From positions 1,240,001 through 1,304,000 of the forward strand of contig NZ_CP014634.1 of NCBI RefSeq assembly GCF_001586215.1: 64,000 nt of DNA, in the 5' to 3' direction. Both the position numbers and the translations under genes were made by a program. The stretch comes from Corynebacterium simulans. GTDB taxonomy: Bacteria > Actinomycetota > Actinomycetes > Mycobacteriales > Mycobacteriaceae. The notes below the pieces were generated by a model that had not been told where the DNA came from, ran no database searches, and was given only the letters and a program-made list of their open reading frames with translations. Positions 26,900-35,197 of the stretch are shown here, piece by piece (within the stretch, counting starts at the first letter, position 1; the number at the start of each line of letters is the position of its first letter).

Positions 26900-28306
26900 A
26901 TGAGTACTTTTGCACTTGAGAACCCAAACACTGGCGTCTCCGAGGAGACCTTCGACCGCATCAATGACTCTGACCGTGACGCGATCCTGGACCGCTCCAC
27001 GGAAGCCTTCAAGAGCTGGTCCCGCACCTCAATCGAGGAGCGTGCAGCCATCCTCTTCCGCACTGCAGAACTCTATGAAGAAAATGCAGACAAGCTAGCC
27101 GAGCACATCGGCCGTGAGATGGGTAAGCTCACGCGCTGGGCAAAGGGCGAGATTCAAATCGTCGCTGACATCTACCGCTGGTACGCCGAGCACGCTCACG
27201 AGCTGCTCGCGCCCGAGTACTTGGCGGCCCAGGGCGCGCAAAAGACTGTTGTTCAAAAGGAGCCGCTCGGCCCGCTGCTGGGCGTTATGCCATGGAACTT
27301 CCCGTACTACCAGGTTGCCCGCTTCGCGGCGCCGAACCTTTTGCTGGGTAACACCATCGTGCTCAAGCACGCTTCCATCTGCCCGCTGTCTTCCCAGGCC
27401 TGCCAGGATCTCCTGGAAGAGGCAGGTCTGCCGAAGGACGCTTTCATCAACATCTACGCTTCCGGCTCCCAGATGGATGCCTTCGTGGCGGACAAGCGCA
27501 TCAAGGGCGTTTCCCTCACCGGCTCTGAAGCAGCCGGCGCTGCGGTGGCAAAGACCGCGGGTGAGAATTACAAGAAGTCCGTGCTGGAGCTCGGCGGCAA
27601 CGACCCGTTCATCATCATCGATGACAAGAAGCTCGAGTGGACCCTCGATCAGTTCGTACCAATCCGCATGTACAACACCGGCCAGGCCTGCAACGCCCCA
27701 AAGCGCCTGATTGTGTTGGAGGATTTCTACGATCGCACCCTCGACTACCTGGTAGAAAAGATCGGCAACCTCAAGGTCGGCCCATACGACGACAAGAATG
27801 CCGACATCGGCCCACTGTCCTCCATCGGTGCCCGCGACGAAATCATCGAGCGCCTCGACAAGGCTGTTGCCGATGGCACCGCCACCGTCCGTGTGGGTGG
27901 CAAGAAGGTAGACCGCGACGGCGCCTACATGGAGCCAACGCTGCTTAGCGACGTCGATCCTTCCGCCGAGATCGCCTGCAACGAGATCTTCGGCCCAGTC
28001 GCAGTCATCTACAAGGCAAAGGACATCGACGAGGCCATCGCGATTGCCAACAACTCTGACTATGGCCTCTCCAGCTCCGTGTGGGGTTCCGACCTCGACA
28101 AGGCCTTCGAGGTGGCGCAGCAGCTTAACGACGGCATGACCTTCGTCAACGAGGCTTCCGTCACCGCTGCCGGCCTCCCGTTCGGCGGCATTAACCGCTC
28201 CGGCTATGGCCGCGAGCTCGAGCGCTGGGGCGTGGGTGAGTTCGTCAACGAGCACCTCTACCGCGTCAGCGGCCAGGACGACGCGGGCCTCTCCCCGGCG
28301 ATGTAA
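26900..28306 (+). CDS. gabD: NAD(P)-dependent succinate-semialdehyde dehydrogenase
   Basis: A 468-residue aldehyde dehydrogenase. Visible are the cofactor motif MPWNFPYYQV, SLTGSEAAGAAV, the catalytic Glu in VLELGGNDP and the catalytic Cys264 in NTGQACN. The family resembles short GabD/Sad-type enzymes that oxidise succinate semialdehyde to succinate. The substrate assignment is from general family pattern and not firm. No transaminase neighbour (GabT) is present. Confidence 0.8.
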   Translation: MSTFALENPNTGVSEETFDRINDSDRDAILDRSTEAFKSWSRTSIEERAAILFRTAELYEENADKLAEHIGREMGKLTRWAKGEIQIVADIYRWYAEHAHELLAPEYLAAQGAQKTVVQKEPLGPLLGVMPWNFPYYQVARFAAPNLLLGNTIVLKHASICPLSSQACQDLLEEAGLPKDAFINIYASGSQMDAFVADKRIKGVSLTGSEAAGAAVAKTAGENYKKSVLELGGNDPFIIIDDKKLEWTLDQFVPIRMYNTGQACNAPKRLIVLEDFYDRTLDYLVEKIGNLKVGPYDDKNADIGPLSSIGARDEIIERLDKAVADGTATVRVGGKKVDRDGAYMEPTLLSDVDPSAEIACNEIFGPVAVIYKAKDIDEAIAIANNSDYGLSSSVWGSDLDKAFEVAQQLNDGMTFVNEASVTAAGLPFGGINRSGYGRELERWGVGEFVNEHLYRVSGQDDAGLSPAM

Positions 28307-28338
28307 GTACACGAGCCCGCTCTTCCGGAGCCGCACCC

Positions 28339-28373
28339 CCCCGTCCTGCCAGCTCATCACTGGTGGGGCGGGG
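28339..28373 (+). terminator. Terminator after gabD
   Basis: CCCCG (28339-28343) pairs with CGGGG (28369-28373), with CCAG/CTGG inside. It is followed by GCTTCGTCTTTTA. Confidence 0.65.
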
Positions 28374-28493
28374 CTTCGTCTTTTACTGTGTCCACACATG
28401 GTGAGGTCACCATCTAGCAGCAACCACGGTGCAGCACAAGGACGCCCCTAAGACCGATAAAGAGTCCAAGCGCAGCATCCCACGCAAAACATG
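28374..28493. other. Non-coding gap between gabD and the peptide gene terminator
   Basis: No gene is seen. One copy of TGGTGAGGTCACCAT (28398 region), related to the repeats at 17.9-18.0 kb, lies here. Confidence 0.5.
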
Positions 28494-28542
28494 CAAACGC
28501 TCCCGGAGGCAGTGCGATTGAACTAGCCTGCGGGAGCGTTTG
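28494..28542 (-). terminator. Strong hairpin terminator of the 24-codon peptide gene
   Basis: The arms CAAACGCTCCCG (28494-28505) and CGGGAGCGTTTG (28531-28542) pair fully, with GGC/GCC continuing inside. On the minus strand the sequence after it is CATGTTTTGCG. It ends a transcript read from the minus strand, 17 nt after the peptide stop. Confidence 0.8.
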
Positions 28543-28558
28543 AAGGTTTTAGAAGCTC

Positions 28559-28633
28559 TTACTTCTGCAGACCTTCAGCGATTGCCTCGAAGATGCCGCC
28601 GAGGATTTCGAGAACGGTGGATGCGATTTCCAT
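28559..28633 (-). CDS. 24-residue amphipathic peptide (modulin/toxin-like)
   Basis: The peptide MEIASTVLEILGGIFEAIAEGLQK is read from ATG 28633 to TAA 28559, with AGGA 7 nt upstream. Hydrophobic residues (I3, V7, L8, I10, L11, I14, F15, I18, L22) fall on one helical face and Glu/Lys/Gln on the other. There is no signal peptide; net charge is about -3. Size and pattern recall staphylococcal delta-toxin and phenol-soluble modulins, or the very short corynebacterial porins (PorA/PorH, 40-57 residues). A structured leader, promoter-like TATGGT and a strong terminator surround it, so it is a transcript of about 200 nt of its own. It is divergent from an orphan response regulator. The role is unproved. 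Confidence 0.65.
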   Translation of the reverse strand: MEIASTVLEILGGIFEAIAEGLQK

Positions 28634-28640
28634 GATGGAG

Positions 28641-28700
28641 TCCTAACTGTAAAAGGGTCATTAACAAGTGGATTTGGGCTGTGCCTGAATCCAGTTAGGA
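28641..28700 (-). promoter_or_regulatory. Leader inverted repeat that covers the peptide gene's RBS
   Basis: TCCTAACTG (28692-28700 on the minus strand) is perfectly complementary to CAGTTAGGA (28641-28649), whose AGGA is the peptide gene's ribosome-binding site. A possible -10 box, TATGGT, lies at 28700-28705, which places the left arm at the very 5' end of the RNA. Pairing would hide the ribosome-binding site. Confidence 0.55.
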
Positions 28701-28897
28701 CCATACTTCCGTTAGCGTAGGTTAGCTAGCCCTAACCACGCTTGGACCACCGGAAATGGCCCAAATTTAGCTTTATATTCAGGCGAAATATACTTTAGTA
28801 TCCTCCTTCGCGCGTGCCCAATGCACGAGGTTTTAATTGAGCTCAATGATGGTACAAATAAAGTGTGCATAAATAAGAGTTTTAACTATGAAAGTAG
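28701..28897. other. Divergent promoter region, peptide gene and response regulator
   Basis: AT-rich intergenic DNA without a gene. It holds candidate -10 boxes for the response regulator (TATACT near 28789; CATAAAT near 28868). Confidence 0.5.
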
Positions 28898-29635
28898 ATG
28901 CCTATGGCTATTTTCCAGGTCGGCGATCCAGCATCGATGAGCACCGCTGACACCGATAGCCGCATTGCGACGTTGATCGTTGATGACGATCCCCTCGTAC
29001 GCTCGTCGCTGAAGACCTACTTCTCATACACTGCCGACATTCACGTCGTCGCCGAGGCCAGCACCGGCGTCGAAGCCCTTTCGCTTCTCGACCAAATCGA
29101 CATCGATGTCATCATCGCCGATATTCACATGCCCGAGATGGACGGAATAACGCTCTTGCGCGAGGCCAAGAAGCGGCCCACCCCACCAGCATTCGTAGCA
29201 ATAACCGCTTTAGACACTGACAAAACAATGATCGAGGTCTTAACCAACGGAGGGGCCGGCTACGTTGTAAAAAGCAGCAAGCCAGCCACAATGTATGCCG
29301 CTGTGCGCGAGGCGGTAAACGGTGGCACAGCCGTATCGCCGCACGCACTAACCCGCCTGGTTGACTACCTTCCCCAATCCGATTCCCATACAGAGGGCGA
29401 TAACGACAAAGAATCCAGCGTTATCGAGTTCAATGAGAAGTACGCCTTACTCACCGATACTGAGAAGCAAATCTTGAGCCACATCTGCGAAGGGCGCTCA
29501 AACGCAGAGATCGCCAAGTCGATGCACTACGCACAATCGACCGTTAAGAAGCAGATTTCCCACCTAATGTCCGTCTTCGCGGTGAGCTCCAGGCTCAGCT
29601 TGGCAATAACCGCACTGCCCCACATCGGGGTCTAA
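28898..29635 (+). CDS. Orphan NarL/FixJ-type response regulator
   Basis: 245 residues. The receiver domain spans about 24-140 with acidic pocket DDDP (30-33), phospho-acceptor Asp in DIDVIIADIHMPEMDG, Thr/Ala in VAITALD and Lys in VVKSSKP. A LuxR-type HTH at the C-terminus reads LTDTEKQILSHICEGRSNAEIAKSMHYAQSTVKKQISHL. No histidine kinase gene is adjacent. The start may be 28898 or 28904 (AAAG upstream). It is divergent from the 24-residue peptide gene, which it might control. Confidence 0.9.
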   Translation: MPMAIFQVGDPASMSTADTDSRIATLIVDDDPLVRSSLKTYFSYTADIHVVAEASTGVEALSLLDQIDIDVIIADIHMPEMDGITLLREAKKRPTPPAFVAITALDTDKTMIEVLTNGGAGYVVKSSKPATMYAAVREAVNGGTAVSPHALTRLVDYLPQSDSHTEGDNDKESSVIEFNEKYALLTDTEKQILSHICEGRSNAEIAKSMHYAQSTVKKQISHLMSVFAVSSRLSLAITALPHIGV

Positions 29636-29640
29636 GTAAA

Positions 29641-29678
29641 AAGTCTCGAGACAGCGAGTAAACGATGTCTCGAGACTT
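29641..29678. terminator. Terminator shared by response regulator and tRNA-Ser(GCT)
   Basis: Perfect 13-bp arms AAGTCTCGAGACA (29641-29653) and its complement (29666-29678). On the minus strand a TTTTTA run follows, so it ends the tRNA transcript; it can also stop the response regulator mRNA. Nearly the same hairpin follows tRNA-Ser(UGA). Confidence 0.85.
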
Positions 29679-29687
29679 CTCAAGTGG

Positions 29688-29776
29688 CGGAGACGAGAGG
29701 ATTTGAACCTCCGGACCTGCGCAAGCAAGTCAACTCCTTAGCAGGGAGCCCCATTCGGCCGCTCTGGCACGTCTCC
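29688..29776 (-). tRNA. tRNA-Ser (anticodon GCT)
   Basis: 89 nt with acceptor stem GGAGACG/CGTCTCC, anticodon loop TGCTAAG (GCT), a long variable arm and T-loop TTCAAAT. Confidence 0.97.
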
Positions 29777-29865
29777 AGCGATTCGCAATGAATCTTCGCT
29801 TACTTTACCCGAGCCCCTCCACGCGTGCCAAACAGCCCCCTCACTACCGTCTAACTGCTTAGGTT

Positions 29866-30996
29866 TTAGCGGCGATTAAGCGCCGCATGCAGCTTCAATG
29901 CCACATACAAAGCGGCACAGCGCCAGCCATCTTCGAGGGCAGCCGAGCCCAGAATCTCACGGACGCGGTCTAGGCGATAATGCAAAGTAGCACGGTGAAT
30001 ATAGAGTGCGGCGGCTGTGTCATTGACGTTGCGGGAATACTCGAAATAACAAAGCAGACTTTCCCAGTAGCTTTTGCGCTCGGCGTCTAAAAGCAGTGCG
30101 GCATCGGGGCTCAGCGCGCGCACGGTAGCCGGACTCAGATCCCATCCCAACAGCGCGCGCCAGGCGCCAGCCGCAGCCCAGTCCATCGCAGGTTGCCCGG
30201 TTAGCCGCGCCACGTCGGCCATGAAACGAGCCCGACGCGCAGTGGGAGCACTGCCCCGCGCACCAATCTGCGTTCCCGCCGTAAGGGCCGCGGAAGCAAC
30301 CTCCTCAATCAGCGTTTTCGTGTCTTGCTCGTCGCGCGGGGATTCCACAATGATGAGCGAATCATGCAAGTCCAGGGCCAGAAACGGACGCCGCCGCAGC
30401 GGACGGGCGAGTTCCATCGTCAGCTGGACTAAATCACCGTCTACGTCGATACGGTGAATGAGCACTTCCCCATCACGCGGCAAAAGGTCGCGCTCGCGGG
30501 CTATAGCCAGCGCACTTTCATCACCCGCAACGATGTCACGGGTTAAGTCACCAAGCTGCTGCGCACGAGTGGCCAGGTAAGCATCGCGCTCGTCTACCAA
30601 CTTGGTCAGCGTGCTCAGTTGCGGGGAAACGGAGGCAAGAGCGGCGTCGGAAAGCGCGTGCTCATCAATGATCCACACGTGCCCTACCAGGTCAGGACCG
30701 TGGCGCAACGGAATAACCACGCGCGGGAGCATGTCATATTCCGCATTCGCCGGCAGGCGCACCGGGGCAGAAGATTCCTGAATGCCATAACTGAGCATCC
30801 ACGGGATCGGCTCCGGCGGCGGGGTGCGCTCCAGAATCGAGGCCACGCGGTGACTATCCACGGCGCCCAACTGCGCGCTTGCCGCAATCACGTTGATAGA
30901 GGGAGTGGTTACCTCCACCGAGCATTGCAACTGCCGCGCGATGTCATCGGCTAACTCTTGAATCCGTGCCAGGTTCGGCGCCGTCAGTTTCGACAT
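29866..30996 (-). CDS. PucR/CdaR-type transcriptional regulator
   Basis: 376 residues. The C-terminal PucR-type helix-turn-helix (SRNVNDTAAALYIHRATLHYRLDRVREILG, about 330-360) is clear; the middle is a GGDEF-like sensor region. It is divergent from the 2-keto-acid decarboxylase at 31097 with 100 nt between, so it probably regulates that gene. TATCTT lies 6 nt before its ATG, which suggests a leaderless mRNA. Confidence 0.88.
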   Translation of the reverse strand: MSKLTAPNLARIQELADDIARQLQCSVEVTTPSINVIAASAQLGAVDSHRVASILERTPPPEPIPWMLSYGIQESSAPVRLPANAEYDMLPRVVIPLRHGPDLVGHVWIIDEHALSDAALASVSPQLSTLTKLVDERDAYLATRAQQLGDLTRDIVAGDESALAIARERDLLPRDGEVLIHRIDVDGDLVQLTMELARPLRRRPFLALDLHDSLIIVESPRDEQDTKTLIEEVASAALTAGTQIGARGSAPTARRARFMADVARLTGQPAMDWAAAGAWRALLGWDLSPATVRALSPDAALLLDAERKSYWESLLCYFEYSRNVNDTAAALYIHRATLHYRLDRVREILGSAALEDGWRCAALYVALKLHAALNRR

Positions 30997-31096
30997 ATGT
31001 CAAAGATAGTTCTCTATTTTGACTAATGACAACAAAAATGTGACCTACGATAATCGAAAAAGCACGTTTTATCGCTATCAAAAGAAAGGACTCGCA

Positions 31097-32788
31097 ATGC
31101 AGACTACTGTCGGCGAATTTATCCTTGATCGCTTGAAGGCCATCGGCATCACCGAAATCATCGGTGTCCCGGGCGATTTCAACTTGAGCTTCCTCGAGCA
31201 GATCGACGAAGACAAGGACATCCGTTTCGTCGGCGCCTGCAATGAGCTGAACGCGGCCTATGCCGCTGATGGCTACGCCCGCCAGCGCGGCGTCGGCTGT
31301 CTGCTCACCACCTACGGCGTGGGCGAGCTTTCTGCGCTCAACGGCATCGCGGGTGCTCGCGCGGAGCACGTTCCGATGGTCTCCATCGCTGGCGCACCGC
31401 CGCAGTACGCCACCGAGTTCGGTTGGAACCTGCACCACTCGCTTGCCGACGGCGACTTTGCCAACATGCTCGACGCCATCGCACCGTTTACCGAGGTAGC
31501 CACCCGCGTTTCCCCGATGAACGTGGTCGAGGAATTCGACCGCGCCCTGCACACCTGCCTGCGCGAGAAGCGCCCGGTGCACATCCAGATCCCTTCCGAT
31601 ATCACGCACCTGACCATCGAGGTCCCGGATACCCCGTTCAGCACCGAGCTGGCTACCTCCGACCAGGAGCGCCTCAACGCCGCCGCCGATCGGGTGATCG
31701 AGGCGCTGGCTGCGGCCAAGGATCCCATCTTCCTGATCGACCAAGACACCGATCGCCACGGTTTTACCGAGAAGTTCCGCGCCATCATCGACAAAGCCCA
31801 GCTGCCGTACTCCCAGCTTTCTTCCGGCAAGGCCATCCTGTCCGAGCGCGACCCGCTGTTCATCGGCACCTACAACGGCGCCGCTTCCGCCCCGGGCGTA
31901 CAGGAGCGCATCGAAAACTCCGACTTCCTGGTCACCACCAACCCACGCTTCATCGAGGTCAACTCCGGTTCCTTCACCCACGATCTGGATAAGGCGCACG
32001 TGTTTAACTTCGGCGATCAGCACCTCAACGCTGACGGCGAGTACTTCGTGGGCATCAATACACTGGAGCTTCTCGACGTCCTCGTCGAGCGCATCCCAGC
32101 CAAGGAAGCCGCCGCGGGCGAGAAGTTTGAGCTGCTGGCCTTCGAGCCAGACGAGTCAGCACCGCTGACCCAGGAGCGCATCTGGAACCAGATGGTTCAC
32201 TTCCTCAAGGAAGACGACGTGGTCATCACCGAGGCTGGTACTTCCAACATCGGCCTGGGCCCGCTGCGTATGCCGGAGGGCGTGCAGTACATCAACTCCA
32301 CCATCTGGGGCTCCATCGGTTTTACCCTGCCTGCCGTGCTCGGATCCCAACTGGCTAACCCGGAGCGCCGCCACGTGCTCTTCATTGGCGATGGTTCCTT
32401 CCAGCTAACAGCCCAGGAGCTTTCTACCATCCTGCGCCAGGAGCTCAAGCCCATCATCGTGCTGGTCAACAACGATGGCTACACCATTGAGCGCTACATC
32501 CTGGGCATGGAGCAGGAGTACAACGCCATCCAGAACTGGAACTACAACGAGCTGCCGAAGGTCTTCAAGGCAGATACCACCATGGAGTCTTATGCAGCGA
32601 AGACCGAGGGCGAGCTGGCTAAGGCGCTCGCGGACATTTCTGAGCACCCGGAGCGCGGCGCCTTCCTTGAGGTTCAGCTCGACGCATTTGATGCACCGAA
32701 GGGCCTGCAGGCGTTCGGCCCGCTCACGGCCGAGTTTGACTACGGCCCTCGCGGTCCGCGCAACCCGGAAACCTCTTCCCAGGGCTAA
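31097..32788 (+). CDS. Thiamine-diphosphate 2-keto-acid decarboxylase (indolepyruvate/phenylpyruvate type)
   Basis: 563 residues of the pyruvate/indolepyruvate decarboxylase family. The N-terminal motif GVPGDFNLSFLEQI precedes the catalytic Glu region GACNELNAAYAADGYAR and the His pair NLHHSL. The C-terminal cofactor motif is GDGSFQLTAQELSTILRQELKPIIVLVNNDGYTIE. It turns an aryl (or branched) 2-keto acid into an aldehyde. I start at 31097 because AAAGAAAGGA lies 7 nt upstream. Together with the aminotransferase 10 nt downstream it forms an Ehrlich-type route from aromatic amino acids to aldehydes or alcohols. The substrate is inferred. Confidence 0.88.
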   Translation: MQTTVGEFILDRLKAIGITEIIGVPGDFNLSFLEQIDEDKDIRFVGACNELNAAYAADGYARQRGVGCLLTTYGVGELSALNGIAGARAEHVPMVSIAGAPPQYATEFGWNLHHSLADGDFANMLDAIAPFTEVATRVSPMNVVEEFDRALHTCLREKRPVHIQIPSDITHLTIEVPDTPFSTELATSDQERLNAAADRVIEALAAAKDPIFLIDQDTDRHGFTEKFRAIIDKAQLPYSQLSSGKAILSERDPLFIGTYNGAASAPGVQERIENSDFLVTTNPRFIEVNSGSFTHDLDKAHVFNFGDQHLNADGEYFVGINTLELLDVLVERIPAKEAAAGEKFELLAFEPDESAPLTQERIWNQMVHFLKEDDVVITEAGTSNIGLGPLRMPEGVQYINSTIWGSIGFTLPAVLGSQLANPERRHVLFIGDGSFQLTAQELSTILRQELKPIIVLVNNDGYTIERYILGMEQEYNAIQNWNYNELPKVFKADTTMESYAAKTEGELAKALADISEHPERGAFLEVQLDAFDAPKGLQAFGPLTAEFDYGPRGPRNPETSSQG

Positions 32789-32798
32789 GGTGGTTGCC

Positions 32799-33851
32799 AT
32801 GATTCGATGCGATCTTTCCTCCCTGCCCGTCTATGTTCCTGGTGCCCGCAACGAGACTGCTTTGAAGCTGTCTTCCAATGAGGCCACCCAGCCTCCGCTT
32901 CCGGAGGCGCTCAAGGCCATGGAGGCCGCGGCTGGCGACGCCAATCGTTACCCAGACATGGGCGTCGTCGAGCTGCGCACTGCACTCGCAGAGCACCTTG
33001 GTATGACCCTCGATGAGGTGGCCGTGGGAACGGGTTCTTCTGCCATCTGCCAGCAGCTGGTACAAATCACCTGCCAGCCTGGCGATGAAGTGGTTTTCCC
33101 GTGGCGTTCCTTCGAGGCCTATCCAATCTTCGCCCACGTGGTTGGCGCGACGCCGGTTCCGGTCCCACTGAATGAGGAGCACCGCCTGGACTTGCCGGCG
33201 ATGGCCAAGGCCGTGACGGAAAAGACCAAGGTTATCTTCGTATGCAATCCGAATAACCCCACCGGTTCGATCATCACTCGCGCGGAATTCGACGAGTTCC
33301 TGGCGGCCGTGCCGGATGACATCATCGTGGCATTGGACGAGGCTTACATCGAGTACAACCGCAACGACTCCCTGCCGCTGGCCACCGACTACGTCAAGAC
33401 GCACCGCAACGTCGTGGGCCTGCGCACTTTCTCCAAGGCCTACGGCCTAGCCGGCGTGCGCGTGGGCTATGCCTTCGGCGACAAAGAGATCATTGAGGCG
33501 CTGAACAAGGTAGCCATCCCGTTCTCCGTGAACACGGTGGCTCAGGTCGGCGCCCTGCACTCTCTGGCGGCACAGGATTCCTTGCGTGAGCGCACCGACG
33601 AGACGGTTCGCCAACGCGAGCGCGTCACTGAGCACTTTGCTAAGTTCGGCGTTCCTTCTTCCGAGACCAACCACATCTGGTTCCCGGCAGCAAACATCAC
33701 CGAACTGGGCACCCCACAAGAAGTCGCTGCCAAGCTCGCCGAAAACGGCGTGCTGGTTCGCGCCTTCGACGAAGGCGTACGCATCTCCATCACCACCGTC
33801 GAGGAGACCGATGTACTCCTCAAGGCGTGGGAGGCTGCTTTCGGCGCCTAA
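32799..33851 (+). CDS. pat: Aromatic amino acid aminotransferase (HisC-like)
   Basis: 350 residues, PLP fold type I, of the histidinol-phosphate/aromatic aminotransferase group. Visible are NEATQPPLP, VCNPNNPTGS, VALDEAYIEY and the PLP lysine in TFSKAYGLAGVRVGY. Known corynebacterial Pat/AroT enzymes transaminate phenylpyruvate and 4-hydroxyphenylpyruvate. Its place directly after the decarboxylase (AAGGTGG before the start) suggests it supplies the keto acid. Confidence 0.85.
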   Translation: MIRCDLSSLPVYVPGARNETALKLSSNEATQPPLPEALKAMEAAAGDANRYPDMGVVELRTALAEHLGMTLDEVAVGTGSSAICQQLVQITCQPGDEVVFPWRSFEAYPIFAHVVGATPVPVPLNEEHRLDLPAMAKAVTEKTKVIFVCNPNNPTGSIITRAEFDEFLAAVPDDIIVALDEAYIEYNRNDSLPLATDYVKTHRNVVGLRTFSKAYGLAGVRVGYAFGDKEIIEALNKVAIPFSVNTVAQVGALHSLAAQDSLRERTDETVRQRERVTEHFAKFGVPSSETNHIWFPAANITELGTPQEVAAKLAENGVLVRAFDEGVRISITTVEETDVLLKAWEAAFGA

Positions 33852-33876
33852 AACGACAACGCGGGTAAAAGATCAC

Positions 33877-33910
33877 AAAAGGGGTTGCCACCAAAGCAGC
33901 ACCCCCTTTT
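33877..33910 (+). terminator. Terminator after the aminotransferase
   Basis: AAAAGGGG (33877-33884) pairs with CCCCTTTT (33903-33910), with GC/GC inside; the T-run is part of the arm. Confidence 0.85.
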
Positions 33911-33944
33911 AGCGAAGCGATATATCGCAAGCCGCGATATACTC

Positions 33945-34334
33945 CTATTCCTCGTCGTATTCGTAAGGCATCTTGTGCTTATCCGGATGCGGGACAACCA
34001 TAAGCGCCATCAGCAGGCCAGCTCGGTCCTTTTCAATGATGAATCGGCTCAATGCCGCTGCGTCCGCGTCCCTAGGCAGTGGGTTGCCACCAAAGTTTGT
34101 TCCAATCTCACTTGATGAAGGGCTTGCAGCGTCATATATAGCAAGGTCATCAAAGCTCATGACTTTTTCAATGACATCCTGAAGCTGCTCACTAGTCAGT
34201 GCGTCGTCATCGTAGCCGGTATCTTGGACGATGTAGACAAGATTGACCCAATCATCATCGGCTCTGAACCAATCAATGACAGCGTCGTAGACTTCATCGG
34301 CAGTGAGAATCTTGCGCGGTTTATCGGGCAACAT
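33945..34334 (-). CDS. Acidic hypothetical protein (129 aa)
   Basis: A soluble, acidic protein with no family I recognise (opens LPDKPRKILTADEVYDAVIDWF; ends HKMPYEYDEE). I use ATG at 34334, preceded closely by AAGG; upstream in-frame codons to 34370 are less likely. Its acidity and small size would suit an immunity or inhibitor protein, but no toxin gene is adjacent, so this is only a thought. It lies in a pocket that looks lower in GC than its surroundings. Confidence 0.6.
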   Translation of the reverse strand: MLPDKPRKILTADEVYDAVIDWFRADDDWVNLVYIVQDTGYDDDALTSEQLQDVIEKVMSFDDLAIYDAASPSSSEIGTNFGGNPLPRDADAAALSRFIIEKDRAGLLMALMVVPHPDKHKMPYEYDEE

Positions 34335-34429
34335 GGACCTTATAGCTTTCGGCTCCCGAAGACACTTCAAACGGGACTCATTGATGAATGAAACACGTAA
34401 ACTTAGCGTTCTTCATTTCACTACCTGTG

Positions 34430-34609
34430 CTAAGCGTGTTTTTCCCCTTCGCTTCTCTTTTTCACAGGTATAGCAACCGAAAGAGCGATGCCTAGCAAGG
34501 CTATGGGAATCCCAAGATTGGTAAGCTTATTTTCCCAATATAGGCCCGCTACGCACAACAAAACCCCTGCAATGAGAACGACAAGGGTAAAAGCTTTAAG
34601 CAATTTCAT
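34430..34609 (-). CDS. Small two-helix membrane protein (59 aa)
   Basis: Reading from ATG 34609 gives a 59-residue protein with two hydrophobic helices (KAFTLVVLIAGVLLCVAGLYW and LGIPIALLGIALSVAIPV) and a basic tail KKRSEGEKHA. AAGGA stands 10 nt upstream. No family is known. It lies upstream of the acidic 129-residue gene on the same strand and may be co-transcribed with it. Confidence 0.6.
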   Translation of the reverse strand: MKLLKAFTLVVLIAGVLLCVAGLYWENKLTNLGIPIALLGIALSVAIPVKKRSEGEKHA

Positions 34610-34855
34610 TTCCGCATCGTCCTTACAATTTTCGTCGTCAACTGAGCTTAAGAATCGCCCTTTAGACTAACAATTCTTTTCCCACCAATGAGTCCTGTTT
34701 CTAAATCGGGTACTTTCGTATACTCTTCTCGGATTTTGTGGTTTGACCAGAACATGAAGGTGAAAATGGACGTGTTCCATGAAAGCATCCACATCACAGT
34801 CTATTGTCGGACGTAAATGCCCTGAGGACCGATACAAGACACTAGACCAGCAGCC
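34610..34855. other. Gap upstream of the small membrane gene
   Basis: A possible 48-codon reading frame on the minus strand (34794 to 34648; starts MWMLSWNTSIFTFMFW, ends LKGDS) is the only candidate. It has no ribosome-binding site and I do not call it. Confidence 0.4.
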
Positions 34856-35113
34856 CTACCCGCCTGCAAAAGGCGGCAACACGTCAACACGCGTCGCACC
34901 CGTGAGGGAGGCGGCGCGTTCGGCGTTTTTGCCATCCACCAGGAAGGTGCAGCGGTCTAGCACCTCGCCCAAGTTCATGCCGGCCTCGGTGGTGCCACTG
35001 TGCTCTGCGGCCACGGTGTCCAGCAGCTCGCCTAGCGTTGCAGGAGCTGCAATCTGTTCGTGGCTTACACCTGCCGCTGCGCGGGCGGCGGCGAAATAGT
35101 GAATTTCAACCAT
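34856..35113 (-). CDS. moaD: MoaD-like molybdopterin synthase sulfur carrier
   Basis: 85 residues, ubiquitin-like MoaD/ThiS fold, ending in the required Gly-Gly (PPFAGG). It carries sulfur as a C-terminal thiocarboxylate to molybdopterin synthase. I start at ATG 35113, which has CATAGT 7 nt upstream (leaderless type). It is divergent from moeA and the rest of the cofactor genes. Confidence 0.88.
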   Translation of the reverse strand: MVEIHYFAAARAAAGVSHEQIAAPATLGELLDTVAAEHSGTTEAGMNLGEVLDRCTFLVDGKNAERAASLTGATRVDVLPPFAGG

Positions 35114-35197
35114 GTCTGCCACTATGCCAGTTTTTGCATTGAAAGTGCCGTTAAAATTGAAGAGGTTAACCAGGAACATAAGGAGAGGCACGCCAGC

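Noticed and set aside
27095..28423. A 442-codon open frame opposite gabD
   Set aside because: It is the antisense shadow of a conserved aldehyde dehydrogenase and shows no recognisable motif.
34648..34794. A 48-codon minus-strand frame with a hydrophobic start
   Set aside because: No RBS or -10 box fits it and the composition is not clearly coding. I kept it only as a note in the gap entry.
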